The notes beneath the pieces are model-generated. The model searched no databases. It was given only the letters and a program-made list of their open reading frames with translations, and was not told the origin of the DNA. From Mesorhabditis belari (lineage: Eukaryota; Nematoda; Chromadorea; Rhabditida; Rhabditidae), in contig CAUEEP010000914.1 of the NCBI GenBank assembly GCA_958450365.1, positions 1 to 64,000 on the forward strand: 64,000 nucleotides of DNA, in the 5' to 3' direction. Below are positions 14,301 through 26,300 of this stretch, piece after piece (within the stretch, counting starts at the first letter, position 1; every line of letters starts with the position of its first letter). A program made the translations under genes and the position numbers.

Positions 14301-15852
14301 CGATCCAGGCGTGCTCTTTGAACAGATCACTGATGTTTACTGTTATCGACCCGGGAGGTTTTGTGAGCATTGCAGGCGAGATCGAAAATATTTGCAGTTC
14401 ACCATTTGCCGCGAATATGCCCGAATTTCTGCCGCCCTACTAATCAGCCACAGCGAGCGCACCGGTAACAGCCGGCCTTGCCCGAGACAGTCCGTCCAGA
14501 GCATTTATCGCAACGAATCTGTTTTGCTACAGAACGCTGCAACGCAGATAATACCGATTCCTACATGCTCACACGCTCTCTTCACACCGCCGGTGGTTCA
14601 GCGGATATTCGCCAGACCAATGAACATGCCGCTTTTGTCCTGTCTCGCCGCAACGGTTTCCCAGCATTATAATGCATCGCTGGAGCTGATTCATGTACCC
14701 GTAGCGAAATGCGGCAAAAATGCCAATTCCTTTCAACAACGCCTGACTTAACATCGAGATTCCAGCTTGTGTAAATTATTTGCCGAAGTTACAGCAGCGT
14801 ATAAAACCCGAGTCAATTGAATGCAAGCCCAGCAGACCATCCACTAGCCACCCAAGCACTGTTAGAAGCGCAGACTTGCTCATAAGGAGCCGATTAAGGT
14901 GATTTTCACGTTTACGAAGCGCTTCCTGCAAAGCGACACACCGACCGGAGATCCTCGCGACCGACTTAAAAGATCGACTTGGTTGCAAGTCAAAAGGTCA
15001 GCTTGATTCTGCGTTTTCTCAGTTCGAATACGGACAGTTATTTCGTGCCATTTGCGTGTTTTGAGTTTTTCGCCGTCGCCGAAAGATATTGGTTCGAAAT
15101 TGCTTATAGACTTCATTTTTACAGACTTTATAGAATACGAGTAGCAGCAAGTCACGCGATAGAAGAAGGTTTGGTTTTACCAGCGAATCTTCGATTCGAG
15201 CGAGCGTGAATGATATCCTCGAAAGCAGTCGAAAGAAACGACGAACGACTTCCATCCGAACAAACGAAATATATTGAATACAGCACCGAATGAGCTGTGC
15301 CGCAAACAGGCGCCGCATAACCCAGAGACAACACACGGCTCGGCCCAGTTCGAGCCCGTCAACAAAGCCGAATTGGCGACAAAACAGAAAACAAAATCTG
15401 TCGTTCACTGAGATGCGGTTCGGCAAAGGGGAAACAGAATCATATGTTTTATTCAGGAATCAGAACCGTGTATTTGGCGTCAGGTCTAAAGATCGATGAA
15501 AACGGAGAGCGTGCCAGGAAGAACAGCAGATACCAGGGTTATCTCAAAAAGAGTGTCAGGTACTCGCGAATCACTCGGCCTTGTTCCATGCGCCGGTTCT
15601 ACGGCAAGCTGAGCATGTAACCCGTCTGTGAGCTGACACTGCCCCGGAAAAATCAGCGTTCTGCTTCAGCTTGTTATTTGAGTTGTTTATTACATGTAGA
15701 AAACCCTTCGAGTTTCGATTTCTTGTTTTACAAGTTTAGAATTGCAGAGCTATTGATATGAATGTACCAAATCTTGGGAAATCAATATAAAGAACTCATT
15801 GCGAGTTCTGTCTTCACCTGCGATACGCACCACGAGACAGATGAGCCGACAT
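8400..15852 (-). pseudogene. Degraded inverted copy of gene A
   Basis: This is the mirror copy of gene A on the minus strand. The start-codon copy (ATG as CAT at 15,850-15,852) is preserved and followed by a recognisable but altered first exon. The second-exon copy lies near 15,545-15,605. The fold-back element of gene A's fifth intron is mirrored at about 14,300-15,000. The large last exon (2.4 kb in the right arm) is squeezed into about 8,400-10,180 and frameshifted many times. Base composition is clearly more GC-rich than the intact copy. No translated segment longer than a short stretch agrees with the gene A protein. Confidence 0.8.
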
Positions 15853-18745
15853 GACTTCTATATCAATGGACCACAATGTTTTGCATTTTTTTTTTATCTG
15901 CAAATTGAAAGTTTTGTGAAAGTAGTTTTTTGTACGAATGAAAGAAAATGCAAATTTCACATACAGAAGTAGCTGATGCTGCACCGGTAGAGGTGTAGCT
16001 AACTAAATATCCAATTTTAGTCTAACTTTTTCACAAGAACTGAATAGGGAGGGGTTTTGCATTATTTGGGAAAATGATTTATTGTGTTTAAGTTTAAGCA
16101 AAACTCATGGGTTTACGCTTATAATCCAAGAAGAACCTAACAAATCTTAAGAATAGTTTTTAGAAAAAGAATAGAAAACTTTATGGGCTGTAAAATACCC
16201 AGAGCGCTTACAATTAGTGCAATCGAGAAAATGCATAGACAAGCACTAATGATCGGAGTGAGAGAGATCGGTTTTCTCTTTCATTTAGCGGATCTCCAGA
16301 TTTTGAGATTTTTCTCACACACCCTCAAGCCGTAGGTGAGCATCGGATTTGAAGTATCCGAGAAAGAGTGAAGAAAAACGAGATCAGAGGAAAAGCAGAG
16401 AGTGTGTTTGTGAGATGGAAATTATGCAAGAGTCGCCACCCGAAATTTTTGTGCCTCGAAGGATTTCTTTTTCACACAGGGGGAGTCAGCTGGCTTTTTG
16501 TCTCTTGTTTTGTAAAAGGAAGGAAGAGTGGGCAATCGAACTATTGAAGATATCAAGAGGGATTCAATGAAAAATAGAGGGAAAAAGACGAAGACGAAAA
16601 TGACTCGTCGAGAATCATTTTCCCTGTGGGTTTCGATTGACTTTCGTCGAGGGGGAAAAGATCAATTTGAGAATATACTGATTTTGATACTGGAAGAGAG
16701 TCTAACAATGGGGTTAGTTTTGAACAAGCAGGAATCAAATGATTGCGCAGCTAGGGCAGTTGTAAACATATAACCTCGAAGACAAGAAACTAAAGATTTT
16801 AAAAAGGTTGTGGTTTTCGATTTTGGATCAAAACTGAAGCAATATCGGGATTTGCGCGAGCGCTCAGAAGGAGTAAAAGTCAAAATGAGATCAATCAAAA
16901 GGGAATGAGCCAACCCATCATTTCGCACTAAAGCCTGTCTATCGATGTCCAGCAACAAAAGAAGTGTTCAGAGACTTTCTTATGATATTTGCTTCAATAA
17001 GTCAGTTAGAAGGGAAGAAATTAAATACCAGACAAGAAACCAGATTTTCTTTTGAAATCCTTTGTTGATCCATGAAACAATATTTTCTTTAGACTCACCC
17101 AAATTTTCGTTATTAATGACTCGGGTTTTGCATAAGTGATCGCCTGAAAATCTGTGAAGGAATACTGCAATACGTCGGATCGCTAAAATACTTGTAAAAT
17201 GTTTTAGAGAAAAACTGATAAAACAAAGGTGTTTACTTTTTAATACTCAAACAATACTTTTGCAAAATCTCGAATCTTTGAAAAAGAAAAAAAAGAAAAG
17301 AAAAGAAAAAAAAGAAAACAAATAGGGGAACCGATTGGAACTGAAGAGTTAGATGAATTCTCAAAAATAAGCGAAAATTTTTTGATTGCAAACTACATGT
17401 CTCTAAAAGCTATGTATGTAAGGAAGAGTTTTTATCCGACATGTACTCGGACCGGAAATTAAAAGCTTTGTATGTGACTAGTTCGTACTAATTATTTGGG
17501 GAAGTCCAAAGAAATTTCAAACGGAAAAAATAGAGGATTTGCTGAGCCGGGTAGTACAACGGTCACCTAAAAACGCTCTGTTTTTTTTCTTTTTTCGTTT
17601 TTTGCCTGAAAGGAATTTTGTGTTTTTCTTTGGCTTAGGAATCCTACAGTAAACGTCAAATATTCTTGACCATTTATTTGGATTTCTTTAGAAACTAAAC
17701 ATTTTAATTAGTTAATCAAGCAGATGCGTCTATCTTTTAAGAATTTGGATATGTTGATTCAGGGGGTTGCTAGAATTGAATTTGAATTGGGAGAATTGAT
17801 TCGTCGAATCGAGAGCGGATCTTTGAAGAATTGATTCAACGGAAAACTCAAACAGAACAAAATGGGATTCCTCCGAGCAATCCATTCGTTTGTTTTAAAT
17901 TTAATTCTTAATGTTGTTTAATTAAATTGGTTATCAAATGGCATTTTTGAACTCCCAGAACCATCCACTAGTTTTTTGAGGAAGGGAGTAAAATGGGGGA
18001 AAATTCATTCAGAGAGCGGGACACTGGGGAAACCAGAGCCCAGAAAAGTTCCTGTTCCGTGCTTCCGTTTAAACCAACAAAATGCACCAATTGAACTACG
18101 GTTCTTTAATTAGAAAGGGACAATTTTTTTTTCGGCAAAATAACATTCAAAAATGTCTTATGTCTGAATTTTTTTGAGAGCGTGAGATCGGTTATTCAAA
18201 AAGAATGATGCGGTTTAGACACTTTAGCTAAGAAAACCTATCTTAGTGCCAATAGATACAAAGATCGGAGCGCTTACAAACTTAAGTTAAGGGAGTTTTT
18301 TTCAAAGGTTAGCCTCACGCAGTACCTGAATCACCCAGGAAAGTGCTATTATTAATAACGAACCCATGTAGGAATTGGGTGTGCCCTTAGCTGAGAGTAG
18401 TCGAGCCTGAGCCTGGGCCTGAGGGGAAGCCTAAAGAAGCAGAGGACTCGGCCGTCCAACAACAAAATTTTAGATCTTATCATTGTTATTTTCCTGTTAT
18501 TTACCTTTTTATTTGTTGAATCTGTTTACGCTGCAATTTCTGTTTACACTATTTTGCTGGTATACATAATTAGACAGCGACGAACATCCAAAACGAAAAT
18601 GACCTTGAACACCGTAAAGTCTCTAAGATAATCATAATTAGCGGTATACTCAGAGATTTGAAACCATGGGCTTAGGCCTGCCTTACAAGCTTTATAAACA
18701 GCTATTAGTGTGTGAAAAAGTGCCATGCATTGTCAGGAAGACTTC
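15853..18745. repeat. Left subtelomere (mirror copy)
   Basis: This is a non-coding AT-rich segment that mirrors 20,488-23,311 at roughly 93-96% identity by eye and with about the same length. Differences are mostly single-base changes and small indels, often at homopolymers. It holds the mirror copy of the transposon fragment at 20,958-21,203. No gene was seen. Confidence 0.85.
18038..18283 (-). mobile_element. Mariner-like MITE fragment, mirror copy
   Basis: This is the reverse-complement twin of the fragment at 20,958-21,203, related to the 3' half of the full element at 47,916-48,423. It lies about 450 bp from the telomere array and exists here only because of the inverted repeat. Confidence 0.6.
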
Positions 18746-19628
18746 AGGCTTAGGCTTAGGCTTAGGCTTAGGCTTAGGCTTAGGGCTTAGGGCTTAGGCT
18801 TAGGGCTTAGGCTTAGGCTTAGGCTTAGGCTTAGGCTTAGGCTTAGGCTTAGGCTTAGGCTTAGGCTTAGGCTTAGGGCTTAGGCTTAGGCTTAGGCTTA
18901 GGCTTAGGCTTAGGCTTAGGCTTAGGCTTAGGCTTAGGCTTAGCCTTAGGCTTAGGCTTAGGCTTAGGCTTAGGCTCAGGCTTAGGCTTAGGCTTAGGCT
19001 TAGGCTTAGGCTTAGGCTTAGGCTTAGGCTTAGGCTTAGGCTTAGGCTTAGGCTTAGGCTTAGGCTTAGGCTTAGGCTTAGGCTTAGGCTTAGGCTTAGG
19101 CTTAGGCTTAGGGCTTAGGCTTAGGCTTAGGCTTAGGCTTAGGGCTTAGGCTTAGGCTTAGGCTTAGGCTTAGGCCAGCTTGGCTTAGGCTTAGGCTTAG
19201 GCTTAGGCTTAGGCTTCAGGCTTAGGCCAGGCCTAGGCTCTAGGCTTAGGCCTAGGCCTAGGCCCAGGCCTAGGCTTAGGCTTAGGCCAGGCTTAGGCCA
19301 GGCTTAGGCTTAGGCTTCAGGCCAGGCTTAGGCTTAGGCTTAGGCCCAGGCTTAGCAGGCTTAGGCCCCAGGCGCCAGGCTTAGGGCTTAGGCTTAGGCT
19401 TAGGCTTAGGCTTAGGCTTAGGCTCTAGGCTTAGGCTTAGGCTTAGGCTTAGGCTTAGGCTTAGGCTTAGGCTTAGGCTTAGGCTTAGGCCTAGGCCTAG
19501 GCTTAGGCTTAGGCTTAGGCTTAGGCTTAGGCTTAGGCTTAGGCTTAGGCTTAGGCTTAGCTTAGGCTTAGGCTTAGGCTTAGGCTTAGGCTTAGGCTTA
19601 GGCTTAGGCTTAGGCTTAGGCTTAGGCT
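18746..19628 (+). repeat. Telomere array (TTAGGC)n
   Basis: About 880 bp of near-perfect TTAGGC, the canonical nematode telomere unit, reads 5' to 3' toward the fold. Scattered units have an extra G (TTAGGGC). A block of variants (CCAGGC, CTAGGC) lies at about 19,165-19,385, closer to the fold. In a real chromosome this strand polarity means the chromosome end lies to the right. Confidence 0.97.
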
Positions 19629-19632
19629 TTCT
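19629..19632. other. Fold point of head-to-head telomeres
   Basis: The text switches from TTAGGC to GCCTAA within a few bases: GGCTT, a short TCTT spacer, then AAGCC. No unique DNA lies between the two arrays, so this is a direct end-to-end fold-back. Confidence 0.9.
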
Positions 19633-20487
19633 TAAGCCTGCCTGCTTCCAAGCCTAAGCCCTAAGCCCAAGCCTAAGCCTGCCCAAGCCCAAGCCTAAGC
19701 CCTAAGCCTAAGCCTAAGCCCAAGCCCTAAGCCTAGCCCAAGCCTGGCCTCCCAAGCCCAAGCCTGCCCAAGCCTAAGCCTAAGCCCTAAGCCTAAGCCC
19801 AAGCCTAAGCCTGCCCAAGCCTGGCCCAAGCCTAAGCCTAAGCCTAAGCCTAAGCCTGCTCCAAGCCTAAGCCCAAGCCTAAGCCTAAGCCTAAGCCTAA
19901 GCCTAAGCCTGGCCTAAGCCCAAGCCCAAGCCTGGCCCAAGCCTGCCCAAGCCTGGGCCTAAGCCCAAGCCTAAGCCTAAGCCTAAGCCTGCCCAAGCCT
20001 AAGCCTAAGCCTAAGCCTAAGCCTAAGCCTAAGCCTGGCCCAAGCCTCAAGCCTAAGCCTAAGCCTAAGCCTAAGCCTAAGCCTAAGCCCTAAGCCTAAG
20101 CCTAAGCCTAAGCCTAAGCCTAAGCCCAAGCCTGGCCTAAGCCCTAAGCCTGCCAAGCCTAAGCCTAAGCCCAAGCCTAAGCCTAAGCCTAAGCCTAAGC
20201 CTAAGCCTGGCCTAAGCCCAAGCCTGGCCCAAGCCTAAGCCTAAGCCTAAGCCTAAGCCTGGCCTCAAGCCTAAGCCTAAGCCTAAGCCTAAGCCTAAGC
20301 CTAAGCCTAAGCCTAAGCCTAAGCCTAAGCCTAAGCCTAAGCCTAAGCCTAAGCCTAAGCCTAAGCCTAAGCCTAAGCCTAAGCCTAAGCCTAAGCCTAA
20401 GCCTAAGCCTAAGCCTAAGCCTAAGCCTAAGCCTAAGCCTAAGCCTAAGCCTAAGCCTAAGCCTAAGCCTAAGCCTAAGCCTAAGCC
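19633..20487 (-). repeat. Telomere array (GCCTAA)n
   Basis: About 855 bp of the C-rich telomere strand. The part next to unique DNA (about 20,257-20,487) is essentially perfect. The part next to the fold (19,640-20,240) is full of GCCTGG, GCCCA and GCCTGCC variants. This is the real-looking start of the chromosome end leading into the right-hand genes. Confidence 0.97.
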
Positions 20488-23311
20488 GAAGTCTTCACGA
20501 CAATGCACGCTCTTTTTCACACACTAATAGCTGTTTATAAAGCTTGTAAAACTGAGCCTAAGCCCATGGTTTCAAATCTCTAGTATACCGCTAATTCATG
20601 ATTATCTTAGAGACTTTACGGTGTTCAAAGGTCATTTTCGTTTTGGATGTTCGTCGCTGTCTAATTATACCTACCAGCAAAATAGTGTAAACAGAAATTG
20701 CAGCGTAAACAGATTAACAAATAAAAAGGTAACAATAACAGTAACAATGATAAGATCTAGAATTTTGTTATTTGACGGCCGAGTCCTCTGCTTCTTTAGG
20801 CTTCCCCTCAGGCTTCGGCTCAGGCTCGACTCTCTCAGCTAAGGGCACACCCAATTCCTACATGGGTTCGTTATTAATAATAGCACTTTCCTGGGTGATT
20901 CAGTATCGTGAGGCTAACCTTTGAAAAAAACCCTAACCTAACTTAAGTTTGTAAAAAGCGCTCGATCTTTTATCTATTGGCACTAAGATAGGTTTTCTTA
21001 GCTAAAGTGTCTAAACCGCATCATTCTTTTTGACTAACCGATCTCACGCTCTCAAAAAAAAAATTCAGACATAAGACATTTTGAATGTTATTTTGCCGAA
21101 AAAAAATTGTCCTTTCTAATTAAAGAAGCCGTAGTTCAATTGGTGCATTTGTTGGTTTTAAACGGAAGCACGAAAAGGAACGAAAAGACTTTCTGGGCTC
21201 TAGTTTTTGAGTGTCCCGCTCTCTGAATGAATTTTCAGTTTTTACTCCCTTCCTCAAAAACTAGTAGATGGTTCTGGGAGTTCAAAATACCATTTGATAA
21301 CCAATTTAATTAAACAACGTTAAATTAAATTTAAACAAACGAATGGATTGCTCGGAGGAATCCCATTTTGTTCTGTTTGAGTTTTCCGTTGAATCAATTC
21401 TTCAAGATCCCTTCGATTCGACGAATCAATTCTCAATTCAAATTCAATTCTAGCAACCACCTAGTCAACACATCCAAATTCTTAAAAGATAGACGCATCT
21501 GCTTGATTAACTAATTAAAATGTTTGTTTCTAAAGAAATCCAAATAAATGGTCAAAGTATTGACGTTCCTGTAAAGTTCCTAAGCCAAAGAAAAACACAA
21601 AATTCCCTTTCGACAAAAAACGAAAAAGAAAAAAAACAGAGCGTTTTGGGTGACAGTTGTACTACCCGGCTCAACAATCCTCTATTTTTTCCGTTTGAAA
21701 TTTCTTTGGACTTCCCCAAATGATTAGTACGAACTAGTCACATACAAAGCTTTTAATTTCGGTCAGTACATGTCGGATAAAAACTCTTCCCTTACATACA
21801 TAGCTTTTAGAGACATGTGGTTGCAATCAAAAAAATTTTCGCTTGATTTTGAGAATTCATCTAACTCTTCGGTTCAATCGGTTCTATTTGTTTTCTTTTT
21901 TTCTTTTCTTTTCTTTTTTTTTCTTTTCCAAAGATTCGAGATTTTGCAAGAGTATTGTTTGAGTATTAAAAAGTAAACACCTTTGTTTTATCAGTTTTTT
22001 TCTCTAAAACATTTTACACGTATTTTTAGCGATCGACGTATTGCAGTATTCCTTCACAGATTTTCCAGGCGATCACTTATACAAAGAAACCGATCATTAA
22101 TAACGAAAATTTGGGTGAGTCTAAAGAAAAATATTGTTTCATGGATCAACAAGGATTTCAAAAAGTCTGGTTTCTTGTCTGGTATTTAATTTTGCTTCTT
22201 TAACTGACTTATTGAAGCAAATATCATAAGAAATCTCTGAACACTTCTTTGTTGTGATCGATAGACAGGCTTTGGTGCGAAATGATGGGTTGAGCTCATT
22301 CCTTTTGATTGATCTCATTTTGACTTTCTCCTTCTGACGCTCGCGCAAATCCCGATATTGCTTAGTTTTGATCCAAAATCGAAAACCACAACCTTTTTAA
22401 AATCTTTGTTTCTTGTCTTCGAGTTATATGTTTACCTGCCTAGCTGCAATCATTTTTGATTCCTGCTTGTTCAAAACTAACTCGTTAGACTCTCTTCAGT
22501 ATCCAAAATCAGTATATTCTCAAATTGATCTTTTCCCCTCGACGAAAGTCAATCGAAACCCACACAGGTGTTCTCGACGAGTCATTTCTCGTCTTCGTCT
22601 TTTTTTTCTCTATTTTCATTGAATCCTCTTGATATCTTCAATAGTTCGATTGCCCACTCTTCCTTTCCCTTTTCACAAAACAAGAGACAAAAAGCCAACT
22701 GACTCCCCCTGTGTGAAAAAGAAATCCTTTGAGGCACAAAAATTTCGGGTGGCGACTCTTGCGTAATTTTCATCTCCCACCAAACACACTCCTCTGCTTT
22801 TCCTCTGATCTCGTTTTTCTTCACTCTTTTCTCATACTTCAAATCGATGCTCACCTACGGCTTGAGGGTGTGTGTGAGTCTCAAATCTGAGATCCGCTAA
22901 ATGAAAGAGAAAACCGATCTCTCTCACTCCGATCATTAGTCTTGTCTATGCATTTTTCTCGATTGCACTAATTGTAAAGCTCTGGTTTTTTACAACCCAT
23001 AAGGTTTTCTATTCTTTTTCTAAAACTATTCTTAAGATTTGTTGGTTCTTCTTGGATTATAAGCTTAAACCCATGAGTTTTGCTTAAACTTAAACACGTA
23101 AATCATTTTCAAATAATGCAAAACCCCTTATTCAGTTATTTTGGCGATAGACTAAAATTGGATATTTAGTTAGCTACACCTCTACAAATGCAGCATCAGT
23201 ACTTCTGTAAGTGAAATTTGCATTTTCTTTCTTCGTACAAAAGCTTTTTTCTAGAAACTTTGAATTTGGAGATATTAAACCTTTTATTGTGAGTCGATTG
23301 ATATAGAAGTC
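20488..23311. other. Right subtelomere, no gene
   Basis: About 2.8 kb of AT-rich DNA lies between the telomere and the first exon of gene A. It contains poly-T and poly-A runs, a single stray TTAGGC-like unit near the telomere, and a fragment of a mariner-like MITE. No long tandem satellite was seen. Short ORFs here are not supported by splice or composition signals. The segment presumably contains the promoter of gene A, but no specific element stands out. Confidence 0.75.
20958..21203 (+). mobile_element. Mariner-like MITE fragment near telomere
   Basis: This segment closely matches the 3' half of the complete short element at 47,916-48,423. They share the stretch beginning TCTTTTATCTATTG and the terminal CGAAAAGACTTTCTGG. 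The 5' terminal repeat is missing and the extreme 3' end diverges, so it is a truncated copy. Confidence 0.65.
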
Positions 23312-26300
23312 ATGTCCGGTCATTACCGATCTCGGTGGGCGTCAAGTACATCAGCAGGTGGGAAGACAAATTTCATAATGGATTCTTTATGTAGTTTTCC
23401 CAAAGAATTGAGTACATTGCATATCCAATCTTTCTACACAATTCTAAACATAAAACAAAAGAAAATCAGAAATTTCGAAGGGTTTTTCTACATGCTTAGT
23501 AAAACAAGCTCAAGCAAAACAGAAGCAAAACAGAACCAAAACAATTTTTCCAGGGCGAACAAGTCCTTCCACTAGACGAAGTTCTCTTTCAAGCACCGTA
23601 GAACCGAGCACTTATGGAACAAGGTAAGGAGTGATTCACAGTACCCTATTTTCTTTTGAATAACTTATTCTTCTACTATTCTTCGCTTTTCTAACTCTCC
23701 CGTTTTCTCACATCGATAACAAGACTGTACCAAATACACAGTTCTACTTTCGCCAATCACCTGATTCCACAAATAAAACATATGATTCTGATTTTATTGA
23801 CGTTTCCCATTTGCTTTTGCAGACCATCTCATTTGGGTGATACCAAGCCGGCCTATGCATCGACAAGGTTTTGTTAGAAAATTTTGAGCAAAACAAGATC
23901 GTTTTGTTTTTCTGAAGTTTTGTCGCGAATTCTAACTTTGTTATTGTTTCGAGAACTAATTTAAATGAAACCATGTATTGTCTCTGGGTTATACAGCACC
24001 ATATTTTGCAGCACAAGCATTTCGAGTGCAACGATTATTATATTTCATTTGTTTAGTTGGAATTCGGTTCGATGGAACAAACCGACTACTTCGGGATATC
24101 GTTCACACTCCGCTCGAATCAGAGATTCCTTTGAGGTAAAATAAAAAAACCAAACCTTCTTCTATCTTATTGACTTTCTACTACTCATTATTCTATAAAA
24201 GTCTATAAAAATAAGTCTATAGAAATAATTTCAGACCAAGCCCTCGTATAGTCTTTCAACGACAACGAGAGCTTCAAGTACACCAAAATACAACGCAAGC
24301 AATGCTGTCAAAGTCGCTCAAGATGTTGTTAGGTTCGAAATCTAACAAGGGAAAACGCACAGAGTCAAGCTGACCTTTTGACTTGCAACCAAGTCGATCT
24401 TTTAGAGTCGGTCATGGGGATCTCCAGTCGGTTATTAGTCTTTGCAGAACGCTTCGTAAACGTAGAAAATCACCTTAATTTCGAGCTCCTTATGAGGCCG
24501 TCACACGCTTTCCTAACAATTGCTTGGGTGGCCTAGTGGATAGTCTGCTAGACTACATTGAATTGTTGACTCAGGTTTTATACACCGCCTTTTGTAACTT
24601 CAACAAATAATTTACAAAAGCTGGAATCTTCCAAATATTAGAATCAGAAATAATTGTCGAAAAATTTAACATTTTTTTGCCACATTTCTGAAAGCTACAG
24701 GTGCATAAAATCCAACTCTATTATTCATTATAAAAACTTAGGGAAACCGTTTTTTAAAAAAGCAAAAGGTTTGGCGAGACCCAAACTTGAGGACAAAAAT
24801 GTAACATGTTCGGTAGTCTGGCAGACTATCCACTAGACCACCGAAGCAGTTGGGAAGAGAGCGTGTGACGTCTTCTTAAGGAATCCGAAATTTAGATATC
24901 TCGCGTTTGCGAAGCGTTCTGTAAAAACTAAAAACAGATTCGAGATCTCCATGACCGTCTCTATAAGATGGACTTGGTCTCGAGGTAAAAGGCCAGCTTG
25001 ACACGGTGCCTTTCCCTTGTAAGCAATTAAATTAGAATTTAGCAAGAAATTCGAACTATAATGCTGCAAATAATTGAAGTTCTTCTGTAGACTACCCAAA
25101 ATAATTTTCAGTCTCGGCCCGCCTGTCTCCCAAAGAGCCTCCAGATTCGATTCTTCAAGTAAACGCTTTCAATGATCTGTTCAAAAGAGCTTACCTTTTG
25201 GATCATTAAGCTAATCAACTTCTTTTTTGAACTAATATAGTATTACCTAAACATTTATCAGTAGCATTAGCATTTTTCGAGAATTTTCGGCAACTTTCAT
25301 CGAAACTTTGTTTTAGCACAAGAGAAATATCGAGAAGAAGCAAGGGAATTACTTGAAAAGTATACGAGTCGAGACAGAACTGGACCTGGTACATTGAATT
25401 AGCAAGAATATGTTACAATTTCATGTCTTTAAAACTTAAACAATCTCCTTTTCTGTTTCTTATTTGTCACTATCGACTAATTTAGCTCTTTCTTCAATGA
25501 AAAGTGGATATTACTCTCGACACTTTGAACCGAAAAAATTGGGAGGTTTGATAGAAAGGAAAAATTGTCGACAAATTTCCATATAGAAACATCAACAAGA
25601 CTCAGTTCGGGGACAGTGTTCACTACGCCCACTCCGAGGGCTTCCTCAGGTGGGTGCCAACTACTATCAATATCTTAACTATGGTATTGGGAAATTCCGG
25701 ATGCTCGTTGGTCAAAGCTCCTAATGATACGTTGGGGGCAATAATATTAAATACTTCTAGCCTACCGATCATCGGTGACCCCCACAAAGTCATTTGATCT
25801 ACCATTCAACTATTCATCGACTTCAAGGTATTCAGTTGATCGAACTCCCACTTTATCTTCCTACACTCCGATCGTTTCAACACCGTATGAACGATTGATA
25901 AATAAGATAGTGAACGTGTTTTTAGAAAAGAAAGACCATGGCGAACGAGGTTAGCAGAGGCGGCGCGGTTGAGAGCAACTGTGGGAGATGAGGCATCGGC
26001 TTCTTATACAGCGGCTCGAGCATCTCGAAGGGGATCTTTGACACAAGTTTGTAGATAAATTTTATTGCAGAAAATTAGATCACAACAATAAAACTCTACT
26101 TATAACTTACAGAAAATTCACATTTACGCAATTCACATTATCAAAAAGTTTTCAGGCGAGTGGCGATGAGTCATTGACGAGAGAGTTGAGTACTCTGAAG
26201 AACACCGTTGCCTCGGCTTCTAGACCGGTAATTAGAATGATATTTACAGGGTGACAAACAATTATAGAAAACAAACACCTGACAAATAATGCAATTTTAG

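Larger units (their letters stand above)
1..19628. repeat. Left arm of giant inverted repeat
   Basis: This arm is the reverse complement of about 19,633-43,770. Anchors read by eye (left to right arm): 20 to 43,755; 330 to 43,405; 825 to 42,735; 2,850 to 40,180; 3,800 to 38,830; 5,430 to 36,820; 7,670 to 33,915; 8,140 to 33,295; 10,100 to 30,680; 11,160 to 29,300; 12,090 to 28,140; 13,800 to 25,940; 14,900 to 24,500; 15,850 to 23,312. Order is fully conserved. From 15,853 to the fold the copy is near-identical and the same length. From 1 to about 15,700 it has many substitutions and is about 22% shorter, in exons and introns alike. All ORFs here are short and match no exon frame. The repeat continues beyond position 1. 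Confidence 0.93.

Noticed and set aside
1..15700. Dozens of 60-146 codon ORFs on both strands
   Set aside because: They lie in the degraded mirror copy, do not follow the gene A or B frames, and lack splice structure. Their length reflects higher GC content. The longest (14,311-14,751) matches intron text of the right arm.
19850..20520. Three minus-strand ORFs made of Leu-Gly repeats
   Set aside because: They are simply the translation of TTAGGC telomere repeats.
24527..24833. A functional tRNA gene
   Set aside because: Only A-box-like text is present. The anticodon arm and T arm cannot be built, and the B-box-like text is upstream rather than downstream.
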